Shown: one piece after another, positions 9,408-21,924 of the stretch | Layout of the letters: each line of letters opens with the position of its first letter | Position numbering within the stretch: the stretch's first letter is position 1 | NCBI RefSeq assembly: GCF_001653565.1 | Contig: NZ_LYPB01000050.1 | Coordinates: 186,001-250,000, forward strand | Direction: 5' to 3' | Source: Paenibacillus oryzisoli | Lineage (GTDB): Bacteria > Bacillota > Bacilli > Paenibacillales > NBRC-103111 | Length of the DNA: 64,000 nt | Notes under the pieces: generated by a model | The model's input: only the letters and a program-made list of their open reading frames with translations | Databases searched by the model: none | Told to the model about the DNA's origin: nothing | Position numbers and translations under genes: made by a program

Positions 9408-10570
9408 ACTTTCTTCTTGTACCATGATTCAGTAATCCTCACCTTATGATAAATATCTAACATTTGTTGAGCGGCTGTACGCCATGAGAACTTTTGTGCT
9501 TGGCCTACAGATTTCTCGATAAGCTCAGATCTAAGCTCATTATTACTTTCGAGATTGCGCATTGCTATTAATAAGCTGTTAACATCTGTTGGATCGATTA
9601 AGATCCCTGCCCTGCCTATTACTTCTGGAATGCTCGAAGTATTACTTGTTATTACTGGTGCACCGCAACTCATGGCCTCTAGTACGGGCAACCCAAATCC
9701 TTCATAGAGAGAAGGATATATAAAAGCAAAACATTTTGAATACAAGACTGATAGTTCCTCATCGGATACATAACCAAGAAATTTGATCTTATCGGCTACC
9801 CCCAACTCGTTAATTCTATCTTGAATATCTTGTTCCATCCAACCTTTTCCCCCAGCAATATACAGCGGCTTCGGTTCAGCTTGCTCTTCAACTAATTGTG
9901 CGTATGCTTCCAGCAGAAGTCGATAGTTTTTTCTAGGCTCAATAGTTCCAACACCTAACCAAAACGAATCAGTTAAACCAAACTTTTTTTGAACTTCTTG
10001 TATGATTGTTACATTTGTCACTTTAGTTAATGTCGGTCTAGAACCTAAATATACAACAGAAATTCTCTCTTCCGGGTAATAAGGGAAATACTTCATAAAG
10101 CTTCGTTTGGAGAACTCAGAAATTGTTAAAATATGGTCTGCATATAAACTTGCTTCAAATGCACCATCAAAACATACTAAACGATTCGCCTCAGTCGTAT
10201 ATTCCGGACAATCTAAATATCCCATATCGTAGATCGTCATTACCCTCTTGGCATTCACATTGCTTGGAAAACTAAAATTATTCGAATGAACAATATCAGG
10301 ATTCCCCAGTATTTCACTCTTATCAACGCTATCCTGCCATTTTTGATTAAAATGATTTAACGAGTTATTTATGAAATGATTCATAACATTAGGTTGGGTG
10401 CTCTGGTATGCCTTTTTATAATCTGGATGCCGATAACCGTAAAACAATGGATACAACATATATTTATTTTCTCTATCAATTTCAAGCAAATGAGAAATCA
10501 TTTGTTTAGAGAAAAAGCCACATCCAGCCATTTCTTCTGCAGTCTGACTAACATCAAATCCAATTTTCAC
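9404..10570 (-). CDS. glycosyltransferase family 4 (GT-B)
   Basis: This 388-residue GT-B enzyme has the C-terminal Glycos_transf_1 domain at about 190-365, with GVGTIEPRKNYRLLLEA and the EGFGLPVLEAMSCGAPVITS (E-x7-E) motif that binds the nucleotide-sugar donor. The N-terminal acceptor half starts MKIGFDVSQTAEEMAGCGFF. The start is GTG at 10570 with GGAGG 8 nt before it. Its ORF abuts the stop of the upstream GT2 gene and overlaps the downstream GT2 gene by 4 nt, so it belongs to a tightly coupled set. Mannosyl- or rhamnosyl-transferase activity would fit the GDP-sugar genes here, but is inferred. Confidence 0.88.
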   Translation of the reverse strand: MKIGFDVSQTAEEMAGCGFFSKQMISHLLEIDRENKYMLYPLFYGYRHPDYKKAYQSTQPNVMNHFINNSLNHFNQKWQDSVDKSEILGNPDIVHSNNFSFPSNVNAKRVMTIYDMGYLDCPEYTTEANRLVCFDGAFEASLYADHILTISEFSKRSFMKYFPYYPEERISVVYLGSRPTLTKVTNVTIIQEVQKKFGLTDSFWLGVGTIEPRKNYRLLLEAYAQLVEEQAEPKPLYIAGGKGWMEQDIQDRINELGVADKIKFLGYVSDEELSVLYSKCFAFIYPSLYEGFGLPVLEAMSCGAPVITSNTSSIPEVIGRAGILIDPTDVNSLLIAMRNLESNNELRSELIEKSVGQAQKFSWRTAAQQMLDIYHKVRITESWYKKKV

Positions 10571-11470
10571 TTACTTAGCCTCCGCCTCCAACATAGCCTT
10601 TCTAGAACTCTTCAACCAAGACATCATTACTCTAACCTGAGAAAGCTTTATATATCTTTGATATTTCATAAAAGATAGAGCAGATTTCTTGACAAGCTCC
10701 TTCACGAATTCATAATTCTCTTTTTCAGTTCCACGGGTATATCCTGCTTCCTCAGTAATTACATGAGCAAGATTATATATCCATTTTTCTGGAGCTGACC
10801 CACACTTCTCTTTTAGCATTAATATTATTTCTTCATGAACCGCTCTGCGACTTCCTAATGTCTTGTTATCAGAATAAAGCCTTGATCCAGCTAGCTTCTG
10901 TTCTAGAAAATAAAAAGGCTTTTCGCGTCCTATTCTAAGCCAAAATTCATAGTCCATACAATATCTTAGATCTTTATTTAATATCCCATACTTGTCAACA
11001 ACAGATTTTCTGAAAAATACAGCCGGCTGACAAATATAACATATTTCCTTTAATTTCTCATAATCCCATTTTTCTGTGTAGTAGTCTTCCATATAATTAT
11101 CATTTTCGTCGATGTGGTCTGCTTTACCATAAATGACATCAATATCAGGATTGTTATCGAATATCTCAATAACTTTATTTAATGATCCAGGATAATAAAC
11201 ATCATCCGAGTTTAACCAGCCAATTATCTCACCTTTAGCTTGAGTCAACCCTTTATTTACAGCGTCCGATTGACCTTCATCCTTTTGAGAAACATAGGAT
11301 AGTAACTCTCCGTAACTTTGAAGAACTGCTACAGAACTATCTTTGCTCCCACCATCAAATACGATTAATTCTAAACCCTCTATTTTTTGATCAAGAATAC
11401 TATCTAAAGTTCTTTTCAGAAAAACACCCTGGTTATAAGACGGGGTGACGATTGAAATCTTTATTGTCAT
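10571..11470 (-). CDS. glycosyltransferase family 2
   Basis: The 299-residue GT2 enzyme begins ISIVTPSYNQGVFLKRTLDSI, with DGGSKDSS and NSDDVYYPGSL (DxD-like) in the first 110 residues and CMDYEFWLRIG near residue 180. It resembles the GT2 encoded 1.1 kb downstream, suggesting an old duplication with specialisation to a different acceptor. The start is ATG at 11470 with AAGGG about 11 nt upstream. The stop directly abuts the next start. Confidence 0.87.
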   Translation of the reverse strand: MTIKISIVTPSYNQGVFLKRTLDSILDQKIEGLELIVFDGGSKDSSVAVLQSYGELLSYVSQKDEGQSDAVNKGLTQAKGEIIGWLNSDDVYYPGSLNKVIEIFDNNPDIDVIYGKADHIDENDNYMEDYYTEKWDYEKLKEICYICQPAVFFRKSVVDKYGILNKDLRYCMDYEFWLRIGREKPFYFLEQKLAGSRLYSDNKTLGSRRAVHEEIILMLKEKCGSAPEKWIYNLAHVITEEAGYTRGTEKENYEFVKELVKKSALSFMKYQRYIKLSQVRVMMSWLKSSRKAMLEAEAK

Positions 11471-11495
11471 TTTTGTTTCAACCCTTTAAATTATT

Positions 11496-13094
11496 TTACG
11501 CTCCATGAAGCGATTTTAATGATTTACCTGAGTGCTTTTCTCTAATATCAACTTTCGGGATTTGCACACCTAATTTACGTTCATCAGGAATACCGATTTC
11601 ACTAGGTTTAAAAGTAGTCCGAATTACTATTGAAATCTCACCAGTTACCTTGGGTAAATCTTCAGTTATTACTAAAAGTGAATCTGTGGTAAAAGTATAT
11701 TTCTTTATTTTTCCATTGATAGTCAGGTGCAATTGACCTCTTTTATGAGGTGAAACAGATGGAAGAATCAATTCCACATATAAATAACGATCTATCGATT
11801 CATCACTAATTGAAATATCAACAGCTTCTCCACTCCAATTGTCTCCGTATATCCCACTAATTGAATATTTATTAAACGACTCAACGCTTGCTACTTTACT
11901 TAGTAATTCATGGTATTGCTTAATCATAATACTATTATCAAATTTCTTAATTTGTTCATAACCCTTTAGTACTAACCTATCTCTCAAAGGTTTGTCGGTT
12001 ACAATGTTTTTCATAACTTCAGCAATTTCTTCCGGTTTTCGAGGATCAAAATACAATACAGCATCTCCGCCCACCTCAGGAAGACTTGTATTTTGACTGC
12101 AAATAACAGGAGTCCCCATCGACAACGCTTCCGCTACGGGTATTCCAAATCCTTCGAATAGGCTAGGAAATATTAAAAAACTAGCGTTCTCCATTATTAC
12201 AGATACCTCATGTTCAGTAACATATCCTAAATGAAGTACTCGATCTTGCAGGTTCATTTGACTAATGATTTCGTTAAAATATGCTTCTTGATTTAATAAG
12301 CTTCCTGTCAAGCATAGATGCAAATCTAATTCAGGATATTTATTAATGAATATTGACATAGCCGTGAGAAGTACACGATGATTTTTGTGTGACCAAAAGT
12401 TTGCTGGGTAATAAGCATAATTCTTACCCTTTAGACCGAGCTTTTGATTAATTTCAGCTGTGTCGATAGAACTAATTCCGTTTAATCGATCCTGGATACT
12501 GATATAAATAACTTCAGCTCTATCTTGCGGATAATTTAGTTTCTCTACCAATGTATTCTTGGTGAAGTCTGAGATACAAACTACATAATCCGCCAATTCG
12601 GATATACCTTTATAATAATTATCACGTACAGCTATCTCTTCTTCAGTAAAAAATTGCGGATAATATTTATGTTGCAAATCATAAATCAAGCTGAGAGTTG
12701 GTATGCCCGGTTCTGAATAATTAACCGCACTCATTGGACAAAACAAAACATCAATTGATCTAGATCTTAGAATTGAAGTTCTAGTCAGATTCACTGATTT
12801 GAATATTTTTTTCGAAAACTTTTTAATCTTATTGAATATTTTTCTTTTAACTTTATAAAAAAAGGTGGTTTTGACCGGTTGTTGTGGCTTGCTAGAAGCT
12901 TGAACTAATATCCTCTCAATTCCGTATTGCTCGAATGCCTCGAAGTACTGATGATTCCATTCAGCTGTTAACAAATAATATTGATCATTGCTATTGTGTT
13001 GAGCTAAGCCTTTAATTAGCTCGATGACTAATTGAAAAGCCCCTCCCATTTCACCGGTATTTCTTATTGGGACAACATCAATCGCTACTTTCAT
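11496..13094 (-). CDS. glycosyltransferase family 4 with C-terminal beta-rich extension
   Basis: A GT-B enzyme of 532 residues, longer than the usual 370-400. The donor domain (about 220-400) contains YYPANFWSHKNHRVLL and EGFGIPVAEALSMGTPVICS. The N-terminal half includes a basic stretch around residues 75-100. About 120 residues after the catalytic part (from about 410) form an extra domain containing repeated hydrophobic strands, possibly a carbohydrate- or partner-binding module. The start is ATG at 13094, one nucleotide after the preceding gene's stop region, with AGGTG close upstream. Confidence 0.86.
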   Translation of the reverse strand: MKVAIDVVPIRNTGEMGGAFQLVIELIKGLAQHNSNDQYYLLTAEWNHQYFEAFEQYGIERILVQASSKPQQPVKTTFFYKVKRKIFNKIKKFSKKIFKSVNLTRTSILRSRSIDVLFCPMSAVNYSEPGIPTLSLIYDLQHKYYPQFFTEEEIAVRDNYYKGISELADYVVCISDFTKNTLVEKLNYPQDRAEVIYISIQDRLNGISSIDTAEINQKLGLKGKNYAYYPANFWSHKNHRVLLTAMSIFINKYPELDLHLCLTGSLLNQEAYFNEIISQMNLQDRVLHLGYVTEHEVSVIMENASFLIFPSLFEGFGIPVAEALSMGTPVICSQNTSLPEVGGDAVLYFDPRKPEEIAEVMKNIVTDKPLRDRLVLKGYEQIKKFDNSIMIKQYHELLSKVASVESFNKYSISGIYGDNWSGEAVDISISDESIDRYLYVELILPSVSPHKRGQLHLTINGKIKKYTFTTDSLLVITEDLPKVTGEISIVIRTTFKPSEIGIPDERKLGVQIPKVDIREKHSGKSLKSLHGA

Positions 13095-13095
13095 C

Positions 13096-14382
13096 TCACA
13101 CCTGACCTTGTTTTTCTTGCAAGAGTTTCTCTAATTTTTGAATCGATTCCAATCTTGCTTCTCGATCTATTTCGGATTCCTTTAATAAACTCTCTAATTT
13201 TTGGATAGCAATTAATCTGGCTTCTCTGTCTGCTTCTGATTCCTTAAGAAGCTCTTCTAACTTTTGAATTGACTGTAATCTTGCTTCTCTATCTGCTTCT
13301 GATTCCTTAAGAAGCTCTTCTAACTTTTGAATTGACTGTAATCTTGCTTCTCTATCTGCTTCTGATTCCTTCAGTAAACTTTCTAGTTTATGAATTGTTT
13401 GTATTCTCACTTCTCTATCATATTCACATTCACTAAGCAATTGTTCTAATTTTTTGTTATTGGCCAGCCTAATCTCTGCCTCGTTACTAACTCTATTCAC
13501 TTCATCGTATAAATCAAGTAACGCTAGTATGAGTCTTGTTTCTGGTTTCGATTGCAAATGCGCTGTAACTTGATCGTTACCTACTTGTACTAATTCCTCA
13601 GCACTTGCAATTAAAAACATATCATAAGGAAATAATGGGTCTATAAAATTAATGTATTTAAATCCATAAGATTCGAGAAGCATAGTGACTGCTTTAGTGC
13701 TGAATAAATATAAATGTTCCTGGTCCTTAAGTTGAATTAGAAAAGGATCGTTTGTTGCTATCATCTCTTCATAACTCATATGGTTATAACATGGTGTTTG
13801 AATAACGATTATCCCATCATTTTTTATTACACTGAGAGTATGCCTCATTGACTCTACTGGGTCAGTGAAGTGTTCGAGAACGTCCATCATAACAACAATA
13901 TCTTTTAATTCCATATTTTCCGATACGTCCTCAATTTTACTGTTAATAATCTCGACTCCATGGTAATTTCTACCATAATTAGCGACCCATGGACTTAATT
14001 CTAGTCCTTTTGCTTCAAAACCAACACTCTTTAGCATCTGTACAAACGCCCCTGGTCCGCTACCAATCTCTAATGTCTTGCCCGGAGTACCTTTGTATTC
14101 CATAACCTTACGCAACCAATATAAACATCTTCCAGTTAAATCCTGCCTGGATCGCTGAAATATGTTTGGGTAACCATAATTATCTACCTGATGACCTGTC
14201 CAGTATTTTTTTCCATAGAAATCATCTTCATCATTTTCCACTTCATAAAAAACTTCATTCTTTCTTGGTGTATTTATTAATGTTTGACATTCTCTACATT
14301 TTTTATATTTCTCACTGAAGTTATCCATTTGCCTACAACCGCACCAGCATTCTACTATTTCAATCGAGTTATTGTCTTGCAT
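13096..14382 (-). CDS. class I SAM-dependent methyltransferase with C-terminal 21-residue-repeat coiled coil
   Basis: The 428-residue protein has three parts. Residues 1-40 hold a CxCGC...CxxC pattern like a zinc ribbon. Residues about 70-260 form a methyltransferase domain with LEIGSGPGAFVQML (SAM site) and IVVMMDVLEHFTDP. From about 300 to the end runs a coiled coil made of 21-residue tandem units of the form KLEELLKESEADREARL. The repeat length equals three heptads. The architecture recalls WbdD-type proteins, in which a methyltransferase capping the glycan is held by a coiled coil that measures chain length; that parallel is inferred. It directly follows wzt, overlapping it by 14 nt, which fits a chain-terminating role coupled to ABC export. 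Confidence 0.85.
   Translation of the reverse strand: MQDNNSIEIVECWCGCRQMDNFSEKYKKCRECQTLINTPRKNEVFYEVENDEDDFYGKKYWTGHQVDNYGYPNIFQRSRQDLTGRCLYWLRKVMEYKGTPGKTLEIGSGPGAFVQMLKSVGFEAKGLELSPWVANYGRNYHGVEIINSKIEDVSENMELKDIVVMMDVLEHFTDPVESMRHTLSVIKNDGIIVIQTPCYNHMSYEEMIATNDPFLIQLKDQEHLYLFSTKAVTMLLESYGFKYINFIDPLFPYDMFLIASAEELVQVGNDQVTAHLQSKPETRLILALLDLYDEVNRVSNEAEIRLANNKKLEQLLSECEYDREVRIQTIHKLESLLKESEADREARLQSIQKLEELLKESEADREARLQSIQKLEELLKESEADREARLIAIQKLESLLKESEIDREARLESIQKLEKLLQEKQGQV
13129..13440 (-). repeat. 63-bp tandem repeats inside the methyltransferase gene
   Basis: About four to five consecutive 63-bp units encode near-identical 21-residue segments. The two middle copies are almost identical in DNA, indicating recent duplication or conversion. 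The outer copies have diverged (for example a conservative A-to-I change in the last unit). Copy number would change coiled-coil length in steps of three heptads without breaking the frame. Confidence 0.9.
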
Positions 14383-15718
14383 ACTTTACCTCATTTCTAT
14401 GAATTCCTTCAGTTCTATTTGTGCCTTCGATTTCGAAAGTAGATTTCATAAATGCCACTCCATGAAATGATCTCCATTCAGGTTTCATTATTTCTAGGGT
14501 CATACAACCTTCAATTGTATCATAAATCTTATTGCTTACTTCAGTTTGACAATCTGTAGCTCCAACCATAACCGTATATAATCCTTGAAAAAGATTCATC
14601 TCTATTTTGAAAGAAGCTTTAATGATATTCCCTTTCCTTGCGCTTAGAATATTTTTATTTATCATATATGAGTTTTGTCCAAACACGACAGTGTTGTGTC
14701 TGTCAGACATTTGAAACGTAAATGCTAAGTCATCTACATTTTCTATAATCTCAGAGTATATACTTAAAGTTAAATTATCACCAGTATTTGCTGTTCTAGC
14801 CTCTTTACCATCGCTATCGCAAAATATTGCTCCAATAATTCTAACCTTACCGTCTCCTCGACGAATTCCAACTGCATTTTGAATATTATGTTTGCTTTCT
14901 TCTGGAATATCAATTCCAACTATTCCATTACTACTAATTTCAATTAACTCTCCTTCTAATTGCTGGCCAGCTAAATTTTTCCCATTCGAAGAATAAAAAA
15001 GATTAACCATCTCTAAAGGACTACCCTCATTTGTAACTTTGCCATTATTGAGAATAATGACACGATCACAATATTTTTTTACGCTTTGCATATCATGAGT
15101 AACAAGAATAATTGCTGCACCGTTAGCCTTTAATTTTTGCAAAAAATCAAAACACTTTTGTTGAAAGAAGATATCTCCTACAGATAATGCTTCATCAACA
15201 ACATATATATCAGGATCTAGACTTGCATATAGTGAAAAAGCTAACCGAACATACATCCCTGAAGAATAGGATTTCACAGGTTGATGTATAAAGTCGCCTA
15301 GTTCCGAAAATTCAAGAATTGATGTTAATTTAGCATTTAGATATTCATCAGAAAAACCTAGCAGCTTCCCACTTGTAAAAATATTCTGTAAACCTGTAAG
15401 TTCTGGGTTGAAACCAGTTCCCAATTCAAGCAATGAAACCATATTTCCTTTGACCTTCATGCTACCATGAGATGGATAAAGAGCTTTTGATAATATTTTC
15501 AAAAGAGTACTTTTCCCAGCACCATTGTGTCCAATTATGCCTATACATTCTCCTTCTGATACAGAAAAACTAACATCTCTGAGGGCCCAGAAATCAGTAT
15601 GCTTTTTCAAGTTACCAAGTGTAATCCACTCTAACAAACGATGATGTGGTTTTGCATAGATTTTATACTTTTTAGATAACTCTTTAATATCAACAACAAT
15701 ATTATTTTTTAGCATCAT
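14369..15718 (-). CDS. wzt: glycan ABC exporter ATP-binding protein with C-terminal Wzt domain
   Basis: The 449-residue ATPase carries Walker A (GHNGAGKSTLL, about residues 64-74), the signature YSSGMYVRLAFS and Walker B DPDIYVVDEALSVGD. The LLELGTGFNPELTG segment is typical of the TagH/Wzt/RfbB group. Residues from about 270 form an extra beta-rich Wzt-type domain, which in studied systems binds the modified non-reducing end of the glycan before export. This fits the adjacent methyltransferase, the probable end-capping enzyme. The start ATGATG overlaps the wzm stop (ATATGATG), so the two subunits are translationally coupled. Confidence 0.92.
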   Translation of the reverse strand: MMLKNNIVVDIKELSKKYKIYAKPHHRLLEWITLGNLKKHTDFWALRDVSFSVSEGECIGIIGHNGAGKSTLLKILSKALYPSHGSMKVKGNMVSLLELGTGFNPELTGLQNIFTSGKLLGFSDEYLNAKLTSILEFSELGDFIHQPVKSYSSGMYVRLAFSLYASLDPDIYVVDEALSVGDIFFQQKCFDFLQKLKANGAAIILVTHDMQSVKKYCDRVIILNNGKVTNEGSPLEMVNLFYSSNGKNLAGQQLEGELIEISSNGIVGIDIPEESKHNIQNAVGIRRGDGKVRIIGAIFCDSDGKEARTANTGDNLTLSIYSEIIENVDDLAFTFQMSDRHNTVVFGQNSYMINKNILSARKGNIIKASFKIEMNLFQGLYTVMVGATDCQTEVSNKIYDTIEGCMTLEIMKPEWRSFHGVAFMKSTFEIEGTNRTEGIHRNEVKYARQ

Positions 15719-16497
15719 ATGACATCCCTTATTTCAGAACGCAAAATTTTCAATACAAAAATGCCAATGAAAACTGAAACACAAGTGAATATAATCATAA
15801 GTACCCAGTTTGAAGTAGTAGGCGGCTTGGCGTATACAATAATTTGCTGTAAGGAATCAATAAAATAATAAACTGGATTGTAATTTATTAAACTTGCGAA
15901 AGAAGTAGGTAAAAGCTCCTTAATATATACAATAGGGGTTAGCCACATCCAAATTTGTATAAAACTAACCAAAAACTGACCTACATCTTTAAAGAAAACA
16001 TTAACTGTCGCAACCACGAAGGCAATTCCAGTGGCAAAAACTACAAGCATAAACAAAACAATTGGGATAATCAGCCATAATAATGTTACTATTTGTCCTA
16101 AAATGAGCACAATAAGAAAGAGCAGTACCATTGAAATGAATAATATGATTGTCGAGGTTAAAGATACTTGCAGCATGAATATATACTCTGGAATAGCTAA
16201 TTTCTTCAGATACGTTGAATTAACAAGAAATACGTTACTTCCTCTTACAACAATATCCGAAAATGAAATCCATGGAATTAATCCAGCACATAAATATATT
16301 GCAAAAGCGCTGGATGATTCCATGTTCGGTATTTTGGCAATCATAACTTGCGAGAAAATATAGGTAAAAATTAGTATTTGGAATAAAGGCTGCAATACGT
16401 TCCAGACAGCTCCTAGTGATGATCCAGCGTAACGATTTTTCAGTTCTGAAATTGAGTTGTCCCAAATATACTTTCGATATTTCCAAATACTATCCAT
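15715..16497 (-). CDS. wzm: glycan ABC-2 exporter permease
   Basis: The 260-residue polytopic protein has six predicted hydrophobic segments and the family opening YRKYIWDNSISELKNRYAGSSLG, with LGAVWNVLQPLFQILIFTYIF after it. This is typical of Wzm/TagG/RfbA-type ABC-2 permeases, which export undecaprenyl-linked polysaccharide. ATG at 16497 has AGGTGG 6 nt upstream. It overlaps wzt by 4 nt. With a Wzt-type partner it defines ABC-dependent rather than Wzy-dependent assembly of this glycan. Confidence 0.92.
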   Translation of the reverse strand: MDSIWKYRKYIWDNSISELKNRYAGSSLGAVWNVLQPLFQILIFTYIFSQVMIAKIPNMESSSAFAIYLCAGLIPWISFSDIVVRGSNVFLVNSTYLKKLAIPEYIFMLQVSLTSTIILFISMVLLFLIVLILGQIVTLLWLIIPIVLFMLVVFATGIAFVVATVNVFFKDVGQFLVSFIQIWMWLTPIVYIKELLPTSFASLINYNPVYYFIDSLQQIIVYAKPPTTSNWVLMIIFTCVSVFIGIFVLKILRSEIRDVI

Positions 16498-16507
16498 ACC
16501 TTACCAC

Positions 16508-18368
<1,861 letters not shown>

Positions 18369-18380
18369 AAAAATCACACC

Positions 18381-20467
<2,087 letters not shown>

Positions 20468-20493
20468 AAGGTTACCTCCGTGATTCCAAAATT

Positions 20494-21768
20494 TTATTTG
20501 ATGTATTTCAATCTTTTTTGAATTAATTTGCCTATAGCTTGAGGTGAAAACTGCTCTTTAATCGTTTTTTCTCCATTTGCAGCAATCTGTCTATAGTATT
20601 CTGTATCATAAGCAAGTTTTTTCATATATGAAGCAGCATGATCCACACTAGGGTCAGCCCAGTATTGGTAAGCCTGATAAGGACCAAAATCCTTCCCTAA
20701 TTGAATCAACTCATAGTTAACCAAGCAGGAATTATCATGTCTCATAAAATCAATATTAGATGACCAATTCGTTCCTATAACGGCTTTCCCTAGATACATT
20801 GCCTCAGCTAGTCCGAGTCCAAACCCTTCTGAACGATGTAAGGAGACGAAACAATCAATTACAGCTATAAGTGCGTTAACATCATTCCGATTATAAGTCT
20901 CTTTGATCAAATAAATATTGTGATGCCCGAGAATCAATTTCTCTAGACGTTTAATCTCATCGGGCGTTGATCTGGAGTTGTTCACCTTTAACACTAATCC
21001 TACACTTACATCTTCAGGTGAAAAAGCTTTTTTAAAAGCATGTACAGCAGCCTCGGGGTTTTTACGATCTTGATAGCTATGGGCATCATACATGGACAAA
21101 AACAAAAAGACATCTTCAGGCAAAGCAAAGTATTGTCTAGAACGTTTTTCTTCAATAAGAACTTCAATACTGTGGGGTATTTTTACAACGGGTACAGGAC
21201 TTTTCATAGAAATTGAATCAAGAACGAAATTTGAGGGCACCCAAACTTCATGGACAAACCGGAAATTTTCCAGCCATTCATCTGGAAAATCAGGTAATTC
21301 CCAGTGCCAATAACCAATATTATATCTATTCTGAAAAATCTCGTTTCCTTTGTTTGAGTAGACTTCCATCATTTGCTCAGCATTTATATGAAAGATGTTT
21401 ACATTATAAAGAGGTTCATTCATTTCTTTATGCTTCCAAGTTAGATCACCCATCCGAGATGAGTTAGTTCCTTCAAAATTGATAATACCAAATGGGTGAT
21501 TCACAGCTGTTAGACTCTTTGCAGCAATCCGACAGGATTCTCCAATCCCCATTTCTGCTCTTGAATAGCCAATTAAATTTATTCCAGTTTGGGTCCCAAT
21601 TGAGCGATTAATCTCCTGCTTATTTGAAGATAAATCATCTAATGGATAAGCTTTGGCAAGTAAATTCTTCTTAACGTACTTCTTCAGTCTAGAAGAAAGC
21701 AGAGGATTTAAGTGTTTCTTTCCATAAACTGCTGATTTATAAAGTAACTTAAATATAGCTTTCTTCAT
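20494..21768 (-). CDS. glycosyltransferase family 4
   Basis: GT-B enzyme of about 424 residues and the first gene of the long minus-strand cluster. After a basic N-terminal segment, INLIGYSRAEMGIGESCR begins the catalytic part; YWHWELPDFPDEW lies near residue 165, and the donor-binding EGFGLGLAEAMYLGKAVIGT near residue 320. The RAEMGIGE motif is typical of glycosyltransferases using short acceptors. I chose the ATG at 21768; a TTG six codons upstream is the alternative and has no better ribosome site. No convincing promoter was found between it and the divergent ligase gene. Confidence 0.85.
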   Translation of the reverse strand: MKKAIFKLLYKSAVYGKKHLNPLLSSRLKKYVKKNLLAKAYPLDDLSSNKQEINRSIGTQTGINLIGYSRAEMGIGESCRIAAKSLTAVNHPFGIINFEGTNSSRMGDLTWKHKEMNEPLYNVNIFHINAEQMMEVYSNKGNEIFQNRYNIGYWHWELPDFPDEWLENFRFVHEVWVPSNFVLDSISMKSPVPVVKIPHSIEVLIEEKRSRQYFALPEDVFLFLSMYDAHSYQDRKNPEAAVHAFKKAFSPEDVSVGLVLKVNNSRSTPDEIKRLEKLILGHHNIYLIKETYNRNDVNALIAVIDCFVSLHRSEGFGLGLAEAMYLGKAVIGTNWSSNIDFMRHDNSCLVNYELIQLGKDFGPYQAYQYWADPSVDHAASYMKKLAYDTEYYRQIAANGEKTIKEQFSPQAIGKLIQKRLKYIK

Positions 21769-21859
21769 GTTACCACTCACCACCAAGAGTCTATCAATTT
21801 GGTTCTATTTTTGTCTATCGGAAAATTATTGATTGGAATAAACGTTATTAAATCTCCAT

Positions 21860-21888
21860 TTGGAAACCCTCTTCCAGTATGCTAAAAT
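21860..21888 (+). promoter_or_regulatory. sigma-A-type promoter of the O-antigen-ligase-like gene
   Basis: TTGGAA at 21860-21865 and TAAAAT at 21883-21888 are separated by 17 nt, with TGC before the -10 box forming an extended -10. It lies 36 nt before the start codon. The spacing and two near-consensus hexamers make it a good candidate. Confidence 0.6.
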
Positions 21889-21924
21889 AAAGTCGAACTT
21901 TAGCGAAGAAGGAGACTATCTGGA

